Positions 1-8,313 of a stretch of DNA of 42,318 nucleotides are shown piece after piece. Under the pieces are notes generated by a model that searched no databases, was not told where the DNA came from, and worked only from the letters and a program-made list of their open reading frames with translations. The stretch's first letter is position 1; the number at the start of each line of letters is the position of its first letter. The position numbers and the translations under genes were made by a program. The stretch is from Pseudomonadota bacterium (GTDB taxonomy: Bacteria; Pseudomonadota; Alphaproteobacteria; Rhizobiales; Beijerinckiaceae). The stretch spans positions 1-42,318 of the forward strand of contig JAEWKH010000026.1 of the NCBI GenBank assembly GCA_023386155.1, in the 5' to 3' direction.

Positions 1-491
1 GGCTCAACCCGCTCGCCATGCTCGACATGGCCGCGGTGGTCACGCCCATCGGCCTGTTCTTCGGCCGCATCGCCAACTTCATCAACGGCGAGCTCTGGGG
101 CCGTCCTGCCCCGGATTTTCCCTACGCGGTGGTCTTTCCCCATGCAGGCCCGGAGCCCCGGCATCCGAGCCAGCTCTATGAAGCCTTCGGAGAAGGCCTG
201 ATCCTGTTCGTCGTCATGGCCATCGCCGCGCGCCGCTTCGGCTTCCGCCGGCCGGGGCTTCTCGGCGGGATCTTCGTGCTGGGCTATGCGGTCGCCCGCA
301 TCCTGGCCGAGTTCTTCCGCGAGCCCGACGCGCAGCTGGGCTTCCTGTTCGGTTCCTCGGTGCAGGCGCTCGGCGGCGGCATCACCATGGGCATGCTGCT
401 CTCCGTGCCGATGGCGCTCGCCGGCATTGGGATCATCGTCATGGCCGTGCGCGGCTATACGCGGCCTTCCAAGGCGGTCGAGACCGCGTGA
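1..491 (+). CDS. lgt: Prolipoprotein diacylglyceryl transferase, 5' end missing
   Basis: Transfers a diacylglyceryl group from phosphatidylglycerol to the lipobox cysteine of prolipoproteins, in the inner membrane. The reading frame is already open at base 3, so only the C-terminal ~160 residues of a roughly 280-residue family are present. Visible family signatures are GRIANFINGELWG, then RHPSQLYE, then RILAEFFREPD, with hydrophobic membrane segments between and after them. The stop TGA overlaps the GTG of the next gene by four bases, which suggests translational coupling. Identification is secure; the true start lies outside the window. Confidence 0.96.
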   Translation, partial: LNPLAMLDMAAVVTPIGLFFGRIANFINGELWGRPAPDFPYAVVFPHAGPEPRHPSQLYEAFGEGLILFVVMAIAARRFGFRRPGLLGGIFVLGYAVARILAEFFREPDAQLGFLFGSSVQALGGGITMGMLLSVPMALAGIGIIVMAVRGYTRPSKAVETA

Positions 492-1564
492 GGCCGGTGA
501 AGGATACCCTGCGCGAGACGATCGCGCTCGAAGGGCCGATCACGGTCGAGCGCTACATGAGCCTGTGCCTGGGGCATTACTACGCCACCCGCGACCCGCT
601 GGGAGCCGCCGGCGACTTCACAACGGCGCCCGAGATCAGCCAGATGTTCGGCGAGCTGATCGGCCTGTGGATCCTGGAGGTCTGGAACGGGATGGGGCGC
701 CCCGCCGGCTGCCGGCTGGTCGAGCTGGGGCCGGGTCGCGGCACCCTGATGGCGGACCTGCTGCGGGCGACGCGCCTCCTGCCCGATTTCAAGGCGGCCG
801 CCACCGTGCACCTCGTCGAAACGAGCCCGTCGCTGAGGCAGAGGCAGCAGGCCGCCCTCGCCCCTTCGGGCGTCACCGTTTACTGGCACGACCGGATCGA
901 GGACGTGCCGCCGGGTCCCACCCTTCTCGTCGCCAACGAGTTCTTCGACGCCCTGCCCGTGCGCCAGTTCGTCGGCACCGAGCGCGGCTGGTGCGAGCGC
1001 CTTGTGGGGCTTGACGGCGAACGCCTGATCTTCGGCCTGCGCCCGGAGCCGGAGCCCGCCCTCGGCAGGCCTTTGAAGCCCGGCGACATCCTCGAATGGC
1101 CGGCAGCCTCCATCGATGTCATGAGCGAGATCGCCCGGCGGCTGGCGCGCGATGCGGGCGCGGCCCTGATCCTCGATTACGGTTATTGGGGGCCTGCCTT
1201 CGGGGACACCCTGCAGGCGCTCAAGGTGCACAAGCCCGTCGACCCGCTGGACGAGCCTGGGGACGCGGACCTCACGACCCATGTGGACTTCCACCGCCTC
1301 GCCCAGGCGGCCATTGCCGGAAACACCCGCGCCCATGGCATCGTCACCCAGGGCGACTTCCTCCAGGCGCTCGGCATCGAGGCGCGGGCCTCAGCCCTGA
1401 AGGCGCGGGCGACACCCGCCCAGGCGGCCGACATCGACCGGGCGCTGGCGCGCCTGACGGAGCGCGGCCCGACGGGCATGGGTGATCTGTTTAAGGTTTT
1501 GGCCGTTACACATGAGGGGATCGCCACAATCCCCGGCCTGCCCGCCCTGTCTCCCTCCTCCTGA
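488..1564 (+). CDS. SAM-dependent methyltransferase, MidA/NDUFAF7 family
   Basis: A 358-residue class I methyltransferase of the MidA family. The mitochondrial member NDUFAF7 methylates an arginine of a complex I subunit, but the bacterial substrate is not established. The SAM-binding loop is visible as VELGPGRGTLMADLL near residue 77, and a second conserved acidic stretch LVANEFFDALPV lies near residue 140. The start is GTG, overlapping the lgt stop in a four-base GTGA junction. pgeF begins nine bases after its stop, so lgt, this gene and pgeF probably form one transcript. Family assignment is firm, substrate unknown. Confidence 0.9.
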   Translation: MRPVKDTLRETIALEGPITVERYMSLCLGHYYATRDPLGAAGDFTTAPEISQMFGELIGLWILEVWNGMGRPAGCRLVELGPGRGTLMADLLRATRLLPDFKAAATVHLVETSPSLRQRQQAALAPSGVTVYWHDRIEDVPPGPTLLVANEFFDALPVRQFVGTERGWCERLVGLDGERLIFGLRPEPEPALGRPLKPGDILEWPAASIDVMSEIARRLARDAGAALILDYGYWGPAFGDTLQALKVHKPVDPLDEPGDADLTTHVDFHRLAQAAIAGNTRAHGIVTQGDFLQALGIEARASALKARATPAQAADIDRALARLTERGPTGMGDLFKVLAVTHEGIATIPGLPALSPSS

Positions 1565-1573
1565 GATCGAGCC

Positions 1574-2341
1574 ATGTTCATTCAAGCGCCCAGCCTCGCC
1601 TCGCATTCCGGCATCCGCCATGCCTTCTTCACCCGCCAGGGCGGCGTGTCGGAGGGGATCTATGCCTCCCTCAACGGCGGCATCGGCTCGTCGGACGAGC
1701 CCGCGAAGGTGCAGGAGAACCGCCGTCGCATGGCGGGAGCGCTGAGCATCGAGCCCAATGGCCTGATCAGCGTCTATCAGGTCCATTCGCCCGATGCGGT
1801 GATCGTGGAGGGCCCTTGGCGCGGGGATCGCCCCAAGGCGGACGCCATGGTGACGGCGACGCCGGGCCTCGCCCTCGGCATCACCACGGCGGATTGCGGG
1901 CCGGTGCTGTTCGCGGATCCGCAAGCGCGCGTGATCGGGGCCGCCCATGCGGGCTGGCGGGGTGCCGTGACCGGCGTGCTCGAATCCACCGTCGCGGCCA
2001 TGGAGCGGCTCGGCGCCCGGCGCGACAGGATCGTCGCGGCGCTCGGGCCGACGATCAGCCAGAAGGCCTATGAGGTTGGCCCGGATTTCATCCGGCGCTT
2101 CGCCGAGGAAGCGCCCGGAGACGAGCGCTTCTTCAAGGAGGCCGAGCGGCCGGACCATGCCATGTTCGACCTGCCGGGCTTCATCGGCGCGCGGCTGCAA
2201 GCGGCCGGCATCGGGGCCTTCGCCGATCTCGGGCTCTGCACCTATTGCGATGAGGAACGATTCTTCAGCTATCGCCGCACGACCCATCGCAAGGAGCCGG
2301 ATTACGGCCGCCTGATCTCGGCGATCGCGCTCACTCCCTGA
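1574..2341 (+). CDS. pgeF: Peptidoglycan editing factor PgeF (laccase-domain, YfiH family)
   Basis: A 255-residue protein of the DUF152/YfiH family. These metal-dependent enzymes were first called polyphenol oxidases; PgeF removes misincorporated residues from peptidoglycan precursors, and relatives act on purine nucleosides. The metal and active-site motifs are present: TTADCGPVL near residue 105 (Cys), AAHAGWRGA near residue 122 (His) and DLGLCTYC near residue 223. Full length for the family. It is the last gene of the lgt group, and its 3' end overlaps the convergent SDR gene by 11 bases. Confidence 0.92.
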   Translation: MFIQAPSLASHSGIRHAFFTRQGGVSEGIYASLNGGIGSSDEPAKVQENRRRMAGALSIEPNGLISVYQVHSPDAVIVEGPWRGDRPKADAMVTATPGLALGITTADCGPVLFADPQARVIGAAHAGWRGAVTGVLESTVAAMERLGARRDRIVAALGPTISQKAYEVGPDFIRRFAEEAPGDERFFKEAERPDHAMFDLPGFIGARLQAAGIGAFADLGLCTYCDEERFFSYRRTTHRKEPDYGRLISAIALTP

Positions 2342-3086
2342 TGCCGGCGACGTCCGGCGTCTCCCAGGCCAGATGCTGGCCGCCATCCACGGCGATCATC
2401 TGGCCCGTGACGCTCCCGGCTTTCGCGAGATAGAGCACCGCATCGGCGATCTCGTCCGGCGTGCCGCCCCGCCCCAGCAGCACCGCGTCGCTCTGCTTGG
2501 CGAAATCCTCGTCGCCCTGGCGGATGTTCGACAAGGTGGGGCCAGGCCCGATGGCATTGACGCGGATGCGCGGCGCAAGCGCCTGGGCCATGGTCTGCGT
2601 GGCGGTGAACAGGGCCGCCTTGGTCAGCGTGTAGGAGAAGAACTGCGGCGTCAGCTTCCATACGCGCTGGTCGACGATGTTGACGATGCTACCTTGCCTG
2701 TCGGCCGGGAGCTGGCGGGCGAAGTCGCGGGCAAGAAACGCGGGCGCGCGCAGGTTGACGGCGAAGTGCCTGTCCCAGCGGTCCTGCGTGAGCGTCTCGA
2801 CCTCGTCCGGCTCGAACTCGGATGCGTTGTTGACGAGGAGTGTCAGGGGACCCAGCGCCCGCACCGCCTCCGGCACGATGCCGTCGACCGCACGGCCGTC
2901 GGACAGATCCGCCTGCACGACCGCCGCCTGTCCGCCCTGTTCCCGGATCCACGCCGCGATTGCCTCCGCCTCGCCGGTCGAGCGGCGGCAATGGATCGCC
3001 ACCGCGTAACCCTCGCTGGCGAGCCTCTCGGCGATTCTCCGCCCGATGCGTTGCGCACCGCCGGTCACGAGCGCGGCTTTGTTCAT
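2331..3086 (-). CDS. SDR family oxidoreductase (pteridine-reductase/FolM-like)
   Basis: A classical short-chain dehydrogenase of 251 residues. The N-terminal cofactor motif is TGGAQRIGRRIAE, the NNAS motif follows near residue 85, and the catalytic YTLTK lies near residue 150. The TGGAQRIG loop and following HCRRS basic patch resemble NADPH-dependent pteridine reductases and FolM. A role in pterin or folate reduction is therefore plausible but inferred. I chose the ATG at 3086 because it follows a GAGAGG ribosome site and gives a normal N-terminus; the frame extends ten codons further. Its stop overlaps convergent pgeF. Confidence 0.85.
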   Translation of the reverse strand: MNKAALVTGGAQRIGRRIAERLASEGYAVAIHCRRSTGEAEAIAAWIREQGGQAAVVQADLSDGRAVDGIVPEAVRALGPLTLLVNNASEFEPDEVETLTQDRWDRHFAVNLRAPAFLARDFARQLPADRQGSIVNIVDQRVWKLTPQFFSYTLTKAALFTATQTMAQALAPRIRVNAIGPGPTLSNIRQGDEDFAKQSDAVLLGRGGTPDEIADAVLYLAKAGSVTGQMIAVDGGQHLAWETPDVAGIRE

Positions 3087-3377
3087 GATCAACCTCTCGA
3101 AATGTAAGCACATCACGTCAATTCAGGGCGCGGACAAGAAAATGACATTTTTTCGCTTCGTCGTCGAACCAACGGCCAAGCTGCGCGTTATGGACTCCGG
3201 TAATGCACAAGGGGAAAACTCGCACATTGCCGCCACAATCCTGCCACGGTGGTCTTTGCTGCTGTGGTCGTCAGGTCACAGCCCTCAAGCCTCTGCCGCT
3301 CTATAAACGGGCAGTGCTCGGCTGGCCCAATGGATTTTGGGACGAGCCCGCATGACATCGATTAGGAAAGAGAAACC

Positions 3378-4010
3378 ATGAAGAAAATTCTTCTCGCCAG
3401 CGTCGCTCTCTTCGGCTTTGCCGGAGCCGCTTCCGCTGCGGACCTCCCGGTTCGCTCCGCTCCCCCGGCTCCCATCGTCGCTGCCGTTCCGGTCTTCACC
3501 TGGACCGGCTTCTACGTCGGTGTGAACGCCGGCTACGGCTGGAACGCCAATGACGACATCACCATCGGCGGCGTGCGCTTCGACCTCGACGACGACGGCG
3601 GCTTCGTCGGCGGCGCCCAGGCTGGCTACAACTACCAGATCGGTTCGTTCGTGGTCGGTCTCGAAGGCGACATCCAGTACGCCGACTTCGGCGGCGAGGA
3701 CATCGTCCTGTCCGACGGCAGCGTCGTCGACTTCAACAACAGCGACTGGTTCGGCACCGTGCGCGCCCGCGCCGGTGTGGCCTTCGACCGCGCCCTGATC
3801 TACGCCACCGGCGGCTTCGCCTTCGCTGACGACGCCACGGGCTGGACCGTCGGCGGTGGTCTCGAGTACGCCTTCACCGACAACCTGTCGGCCAAGATCG
3901 AAGGCCTGTACGTCAACCTCGACCAGGACGACAACTTCCTGGGCGTCGACAACGACGCCGAGTTCGGTGTGGTCCGCGCGGGTCTGAACTTCCGCTTCGG
4001 CACCTACTAA
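3378..4010 (+). CDS. Outer-membrane beta-barrel protein (Omp25/Omp31-like porin family)
   Basis: A 210-residue small outer-membrane protein. A clear Sec signal (KKILLASVALFGFAGAASA) is followed by the mature start ADLPVRS. The remainder alternates glycine/aromatic beta strands, including WTGFYVGVNAGYGW near residue 48, and ends in FRFGTY with the usual C-terminal aromatic for barrel assembly. Rhizobial and Methylobacterium genomes carry many such proteins as abundant surface components. A strong AGGAAAGAG ribosome site precedes the ATG. It stands alone, followed by a palindromic repeat and a strong bidirectional terminator. Whether it is a true porin is not shown. Confidence 0.9.
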   Translation: MKKILLASVALFGFAGAASAADLPVRSAPPAPIVAAVPVFTWTGFYVGVNAGYGWNANDDITIGGVRFDLDDDGGFVGGAQAGYNYQIGSFVVGLEGDIQYADFGGEDIVLSDGSVVDFNNSDWFGTVRARAGVAFDRALIYATGGFAFADDATGWTVGGGLEYAFTDNLSAKIEGLYVNLDQDDNFLGVDNDAEFGVVRAGLNFRFGTY

Positions 4011-4019
4011 GATCCATCG

Positions 4020-4136
4020 CCTGGCGCATCGTGAGGAAAAGTGGATCCCGGTTTTCCGCTCAAACGATGCGCCACTTGATGGCCTGAGCATCGGATTGAT
4101 CCCAAAAGTGGATCCCACTTTTGGGTCCGAGGCTTG
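4020..4136. repeat. Dispersed palindromic repeat, copy A (two hairpins)
   Basis: Contains two inverted repeats. Hairpin 1 has arms GGCGCATCGT (4023-4032) and ACGATGCGCC (4064-4073). Hairpin 2 has arms CCCAAAAGTGG (4101-4111) and CCACTTTTGGG (4115-4125). The same pair recurs at 18712-18826 and 39444-39562, and a shortened form at 20577-20626. It lies between the convergent omp and GST genes. Confidence 0.9.
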
Positions 4137-4148
4137 AAGCGATTGAGG

Positions 4149-4182
4149 AAGGCCCGGTGGCAACACCGGGCCTTTCTGCTTT
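4149..4182. terminator. Rho-independent terminator between omp and GST
   Basis: A perfect 11-bp stem AAGGCCCGGTG/CACCGGGCCTT with a GCAA tetraloop. It is followed on plus by TCTGCTTT; the minus-strand flank has only a weak T content. It most likely ends the omp transcript and may also serve the converging GST gene, whose stop lies at its edge. Confidence 0.88.
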
Positions 4183-4786
4183 ACGGCGTCACCCGGGTCT
4201 TGGCGTAGGCCGGGACGCGGGATTCGAAATCCGCCAGCCAGGCGACGAGCCCGGGATAGCTCTCGCGCCAGCGGCCGTTGAAGCGCAGGTCGAGATAGCC
4301 CAGCGCACAGGCGAGCGCGATCTGGCCGACATGGAGCGGCTGGCCGGGCTGCGTGAGGCGCGCCTCCGCGTGATCGAGGCCACGGCGCACCTTGTCCGCC
4401 TGATGGCCGACCCATTTCGGCTCATGCCTGTCGTCCGGACGGAAGCGGCCCTCGTAGACCTGCAGCAGCGCCGCATCCATGATGCCGTCGGCCAGCGCCT
4501 GGTCGCGCAGGGCGGTAAATCTCTCCGCGCCGTTCGGGATGACGCGTCCTCCACCGGCGAGATGGTCGAGATATTCCACGATCACACGGGAATCGTAGAG
4601 CACGTCGCCGTTCTCGAGAATGAGTGCGGGGATCTTGCCCAGCGGATTCTGCTGCCGGATGGAATCCTCTGGGTTCAAGGTGTCCGCATCGACGATCTCG
4701 ATGCGGTCGCTGAGCCCGAGGATCGAGGCCGCGAGTTTGACTTTCCTGCCGAACGGCGAAGCGGCAGAGGAACGGAGAACGAGCAT
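4181..4786 (-). CDS. Glutathione S-transferase family protein
   Basis: About 201 residues, with a thioredoxin-fold N-terminal domain and an all-helical C-terminal domain. Visible features are SSAASPFGRKVK near the N-terminus (glutathione-site serine region), the cis-proline loop GKIPAL near residue 50, and YDSRVIVEYL near residue 65, the glutathione gamma-glutamyl-binding segment. Two starts are possible: GTG at 4792, or the ATG at 4786 preferred here for its codon and its spacing to an upstream GGGGTG. Conjugation activity is expected from the family; the substrate is unknown. Confidence 0.88.
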   Translation of the reverse strand: MLVLRSSAASPFGRKVKLAASILGLSDRIEIVDADTLNPEDSIRQQNPLGKIPALILENGDVLYDSRVIVEYLDHLAGGGRVIPNGAERFTALRDQALADGIMDAALLQVYEGRFRPDDRHEPKWVGHQADKVRRGLDHAEARLTQPGQPLHVGQIALACALGYLDLRFNGRWRESYPGLVAWLADFESRVPAYAKTRVTP

Positions 4787-4851
4787 GAACACCCCATTGT
4801 TACGTGAATGGCAGGAGTCATGAACGCTCAGAGCCTGAACGGCAATCCGCT

Positions 4852-5700
4852 TTAAGCAGGAGGCCCGAAGGCTTCACAGCGATAAGCCCCGTAGCCGCCG
4901 CGCGACAGGCGCTCCGCGAGGGCGGGCAGGAGCGTCTCCGCCTCCTCCCTCAGGGACCAGGGCGGGTTGATGACGAAGAGGCCGCTGCCGTTGAGCCGCG
5001 ACGGATCCCGCGGATCGTCCACATAGAGCTCGAGCCGCAGGCCCGGTCGCGGGCTCTCCTCGTGCAGGCGCGCGGCCACCTCATCGACGGGCCCGACCTC
5101 CTTGATCGGATACCAGCCGGCATAGACGCCCGTGGGCCATTTCTTCAAGACGGCGAGCAGTTCCGTCCCGAGCCGCTCCAGTTCGTTGGGCTTCTCGTAG
5201 GGCGGATCGATGAGCACGAGACCGCGCTTCTCCTTCGGCGGGATCAGCGCATGGAGCGCCGTCCAGCCGTCCAGATGCATGACCTTGAGGTTTGCCACCA
5301 CATTGAAGGCCTCGCTCAGCACCGCATGATCGGCTGGATGCAGCTCCACGAACACGCCCCGGTCCTGCCGGCGCAGGAGTTCGCGCAGGATGCCGGGCGA
5401 GCCCGGATAGATCGTCTCGCCGTGGCGCGCCCGCACGCCTGCGACCACCCTCCGATAGGGCGCGAGGATCTCCTCCACCTCGGGCGCGAAGGCTTCGTCG
5501 AGACGCCCGATCCCTTCGACCCACTCGCCGGTCCGACCGGCCTCGTCGCCGGCAAGATCGTAGAGCCCGATTCCCGCATGGGTGTCGATCACGCGCAGGG
5601 GCGTCTCCTTGCGCTGCAGATAGACGAGGATGCGCACGAGGAGAGCGTGTTTCATGACGTCGGCGAAATTGCCGGCGTGAAAGGCATGGCGATAATTCAT
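4852..5700 (-). CDS. rlmJ: 23S rRNA (adenine(2030)-N6)-methyltransferase RlmJ
   Basis: 282 residues, matching the RlmJ length. It methylates A2030 of 23S rRNA using SAM. The diagnostic N-terminus MNYRHAFHAGNFADVMKH is present. The catalytic motif IV, LIDPPYE, lies near residue 165, and a TGVYAGWYPIK strand near residue 193. The gene follows the RNase T2 stop by only seven bases, so it probably shares a transcript with the two upstream secreted-protein genes despite their different cell location. Confidence 0.95.
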   Translation of the reverse strand: MNYRHAFHAGNFADVMKHALLVRILVYLQRKETPLRVIDTHAGIGLYDLAGDEAGRTGEWVEGIGRLDEAFAPEVEEILAPYRRVVAGVRARHGETIYPGSPGILRELLRRQDRGVFVELHPADHAVLSEAFNVVANLKVMHLDGWTALHALIPPKEKRGLVLIDPPYEKPNELERLGTELLAVLKKWPTGVYAGWYPIKEVGPVDEVAARLHEESPRPGLRLELYVDDPRDPSRLNGSGLFVINPPWSLREEAETLLPALAERLSRGGYGAYRCEAFGPPA

Positions 5701-5707
5701 GGTCGTC

Positions 5708-6418
5708 CTATCGGACCGCTGGAACGGTGATCTCGCCCGCGCGGCAACCGTCGCGATCGACCTCGGTGCATTGGCGAAAGCCGCGCAGGTCCTTCGTGAG
5801 GCATATGCGCACCTCCTGGAAGAGGCGCCGCCCGCAGGAAACCGAAATCATGTCGGGACGCAAGCCCGGATTGGCATTGACGAAAGCGCGCTCGATCTCG
5901 CTCGGCAGTACCTTGGTTCGGCTGTCGAGGCCGTCGAAGCCGTCCGGAACGCGCACACGTTCCCGGGCCTGCCGGACCGCGCGGAAATAGCCGCTCGGGC
6001 TCTCGCCCGTGCAGGTCCCGTGCTTGCGCCATTGATAGCGCGCGAGGTTGTCATCGGGGAAAAGCCCCTTGGCCTCGGCCATGGCCGCCTGGGGGACGAA
6101 GCGGCCGCTCGGCTCGCAGAAGGTGGGATAGCCCTGCTCCCGCTGCGGCCAGAGGCCGTGGGTCACGAAGCCGAGGCCGCTGCCGGCGTCGCATTGGCGG
6201 CTCCGGCTGCCGCTGCTCTCGCAGAAGCCGGGCGACCAGGACAGGGCCAGGACGTAGAAGTCGAACTGCCCCATCGGGGCGCCCCTCGCCTCCCGAGAGC
6301 CCTGGGCCGCGGAAGGATGGATCGAGAGAAGGCAGGCGCCCATGAAGGCCAGGGCGCTGGACGCGAAGGACCGGAACCGCTTTTTCGCACGATGCGCCAG
6401 GCACCGGCGCAGGATCAA
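5708..6418 (-). CDS. Secreted ribonuclease T2 family protein
   Basis: A periplasmic or secreted acid RNase cleaving RNA via a 2',3'-cyclic phosphate. Both active-site blocks are present: CAS I as THGLWPQ and CAS II as WRKHGTC. There are several cysteines for disulfides. The N-terminus has a basic patch AHRAKKRFR, a hydrophobic core and SAAQG as a likely signal cleavage site. There is no ATG before the hydrophobic core. I chose the TTG at 6418 because it forms a four-base TTGA overlap with the stop of the preceding gene; a TTG at 6436 is the alternative. The basic n-region is encoded by a sequence closely resembling the dispersed palindromic repeat. Confidence 0.85.
   Translation of the reverse strand: MILRRCLAHRAKKRFRSFASSALAFMGACLLSIHPSAAQGSREARGAPMGQFDFYVLALSWSPGFCESSGSRSRQCDAGSGLGFVTHGLWPQREQGYPTFCEPSGRFVPQAAMAEAKGLFPDDNLARYQWRKHGTCTGESPSGYFRAVRQARERVRVPDGFDGLDSRTKVLPSEIERAFVNANPGLRPDMISVSCGRRLFQEVRICLTKDLRGFRQCTEVDRDGCRAGEITVPAVR
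6363..6402 (-). repeat. Remnant of the family-1 palindromic repeat inside the RNase T2 signal-peptide coding region
   Basis: Read on minus, this stretch begins GCCTGGCGCATCGTG, identical over 15 bases to copy A. It continues with CGAAAAAGCGGTTCCGG, close to copy D CGAAAAAGTGGATCCGG. Only the left half of hairpin 1 is recognisable. It is in frame and encodes the basic AHRAKKRFR segment of the RNase T2 precursor. Confidence 0.7.
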
Positions 6419-6846
6419 GGGGCCGCCTGCTTGCAATGCGGGGCGAAGGCGTAATTGCGGTCAAAGCCGTCGACGCAGGATTCCGTGCTCCAGCCGATGC
6501 CGATGAAGCCGAGATCCTCGCGGATCGAGAAGTTGATCCGGCGCTTCAAGCCGTCGGACACGACCACGGTGCCGGTGCAGTAACGGCGCGGGATGTAGTC
6601 GAGCCCCCAGGGACGCCAGGCGACTTCCTGGACGCGCTCGAAGGCGACCAGCCTGAGGTCGGAGTTCCAGAACCGGCCCTCCCTGCTCGCGAATCGCGAG
6701 GAGATGTTCCCGAGCACCGAGGGATCGGCGCAGGCCGGCAGCGAAGCGTCGAAAGGCTCGTCCCGCCGCTCCGCGGGCGTGATCTCACGCGCCAGCGCAG
6801 GCGCGCTCAACAGCATGCAGGAGATGATAGCCGCCAGCCACTTCAT
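6415..6846 (-). CDS. Small secreted protein of unknown function
   Basis: 143 residues with a clear signal peptide (KWLAAIISCMLLSAPALA, cleavage near residue 19). The mature part has four cysteines, one near its start (PACADP) and three toward the end (RYCTGT, ESCVDG, PHCKQ), which suggests disulfides in the periplasm. I do not recognise a named family with confidence. The pattern of aromatic residues with VVVSDGLKRRINFSI looks like a compact beta domain. Its stop overlaps the RNase T2 start, so the two are probably co-translated; a role near RNase T2 is only inference from this coupling. Confidence 0.8.
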   Translation of the reverse strand: MKWLAAIISCMLLSAPALAREITPAERRDEPFDASLPACADPSVLGNISSRFASREGRFWNSDLRLVAFERVQEVAWRPWGLDYIPRRYCTGTVVVSDGLKRRINFSIREDLGFIGIGWSTESCVDGFDRNYAFAPHCKQAAP

Positions 6847-6928
6847 TCGAATGCTCCACCCAAGTCGTCAGACTGTGTAACACCGACCATGTGGGCGACG
6901 CTTCAGAAGGTCAAGATCCGCCCACGCT

Positions 6929-7990
6929 TTAATAGATGGCGTGGCGGTTCAGCATCATCGGGTCGCCCGCCGCACGCCCCGGCGGCCTGGGCGGGGCATA
7001 GGTCTGAGGCGGGGCATAGGTCTGTGCCGGCGGACGGCCGGAGGGCGGCAGCGGCGCCTGGGAATAGGCCTGGGGTGCGGGAGCCCTCCCCGATCCCGCG
7101 TTCGGGCCCGGCAGGTCGGCCGCATAGCCGCCGGAGGAATAGCGCGGGGCCGGGGCGACCGGGGCGGCGATGGCGGGAGACGGCGGCGGAGGCGCCGGCG
7201 GGATGTAGGCCTCCCCTTCCGGAACGTCCTGTTCCAGATCGATGGGCGCCAGATCGCCGGACGCTTCCGCCCTCTGGAGGATCTCGCGGCTGCGCTCGGG
7301 ATCGATGCGCGGGGTGAATTTCAGGATCGGCTTGCAGATCCGCCGCTCGCCGCGGGGATCGTGCCGCGCCAGGTCGATGTGGAGATGGTCGTAATGGAAG
7401 GCATCGGAGCCCGGACCGAGCACCGTGGTGAAGTAGCGGCAGGCGCCGACGAAGGCTTCGCGCAGGAAGTCCTGCTCGGCCGCGTCCCGGCCCCGCCAGC
7501 CCTTGACCACCGAGATCTCGCGGCCGTCGGCCAGGATGAAGGCCATGACGTCCATGGCGTTGCCGAAGGCGTGCTCGGACACTTTCGCGCCCCACTGGTT
7601 GTTGCGCGGACGGCAGGAATAGGAGCCCGCCTTGATGTCGGCCAGCGGCACGCCGAAATACATCTGGGCGGCCGGCCTGACGATCTCGTCGAGCCAGGTG
7701 TCGATGCGGGGGATGATCGGGCAGGCCAAGGTGACCCTCGACTTCAGCCCTACCGCGCCGTTGTTGAAGGCCGCGACCTTGAACGGGTAATCCATGCCGC
7801 AGGCGCCCGGCCCGTCGATCTTGGAGCTGAGGGCCATATAGGCGGAGGGCTGCACCATGCGCTGGGACAGGCAGGCCTCCTCGGCCTGCGCACGCCACGG
7901 CTCGCGCTGCTCGAATCGAAACAGCCCGCAACCGGTGAGCCCAAGCCCGATGAGCGATAGGGCAAAAAACGCAACTAACCCACGACGCAT
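6929..7990 (-). CDS. Extensin-like C-terminal domain lipoprotein
   Basis: A 353-residue envelope protein. The chosen ATG gives a short signal with lipobox LTGC (lipidated Cys near residue 21). The extensin-like domain spans roughly residues 40-220, with CGMDYPF, the conserved SEHAFGNAMDVMAF block and a GAC-FTTVLGPG segment. The SEHAFGNAMD block resembles metal-dependent peptidoglycan D,D-peptidase folds, so a cell-wall role is plausible. The last ~110 residues are rich in proline, alanine and tyrosine, with a tandem QTYAPP motif, likely an extended linker or wall-contact tail. The frame is open 20 codons upstream, but that form would bury the signal sequence. Confidence 0.87.
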   Translation of the reverse strand: MRRGLVAFFALSLIGLGLTGCGLFRFEQREPWRAQAEEACLSQRMVQPSAYMALSSKIDGPGACGMDYPFKVAAFNNGAVGLKSRVTLACPIIPRIDTWLDEIVRPAAQMYFGVPLADIKAGSYSCRPRNNQWGAKVSEHAFGNAMDVMAFILADGREISVVKGWRGRDAAEQDFLREAFVGACRYFTTVLGPGSDAFHYDHLHIDLARHDPRGERRICKPILKFTPRIDPERSREILQRAEASGDLAPIDLEQDVPEGEAYIPPAPPPPSPAIAAPVAPAPRYSSGGYAADLPGPNAGSGRAPAPQAYSQAPLPPSGRPPAQTYAPPQTYAPPRPPGRAAGDPMMLNRHAIY

Positions 7991-8245
7991 GGCCTGAAGA
8001 CTGGCCCAAGGACGTAAACATCCGGTCAACGGCCGGGTTTTCCCCTCCAAAACCTGGTACGGCTTTCCCCGGCGATGGGCCGTTGCCCCGCCGATCCCGG
8101 GTGCGACAGAATCGAGCAGGAACTTTTTTCGTCGCAGATTCCGAAATAATTATCTCTTCCAAAACAAGATGTTAAAGATTTGTTAACGATTACATCGCTT
8201 CCCGCCGCGCCCGATTAGCACTTCCGAGGCGCTTCTCAGGATCGC
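7991..8245. other. Intergenic region upstream of the extensin-like gene and the 33-codon gene
   Basis: Divergent intergenic stretch. It contains an AT-rich patch around 8140-8190 (TTCCGAAATAATTATC, GATTTGTTAACGATTACA) that stands out from the GC-rich surroundings and probably carries promoters for one or both divergent genes. No promoter hexamers convincing enough to call were found. Confidence 0.4.
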
Positions 8246-8293
8246 GGAGGTTTGATAGCGTACCTCTCTATTCAGGTAGGGGATTTAACCTCC
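8246..8293 (+). promoter_or_regulatory. Nested hairpin in the leader of the 33-codon gene
   Basis: Outer arms are GGAGGTT (8246-8252) and AACCTCC (8287-8293). Inside them are arms TACCT (8261-8265) and AGGTA (8274-8278) closing an eight-base loop. The structure ends 20 bases before the ATG at 8314 and leaves the GAAAGGGG ribosome site single stranded. It could be a cis-acting RNA element, an mRNA-stabilising 5' structure or an operator pair; function is inference. Confidence 0.55.
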
Positions 8294-8313
8294 TCAGAGT
8301 GAAAGGGGCAAAG

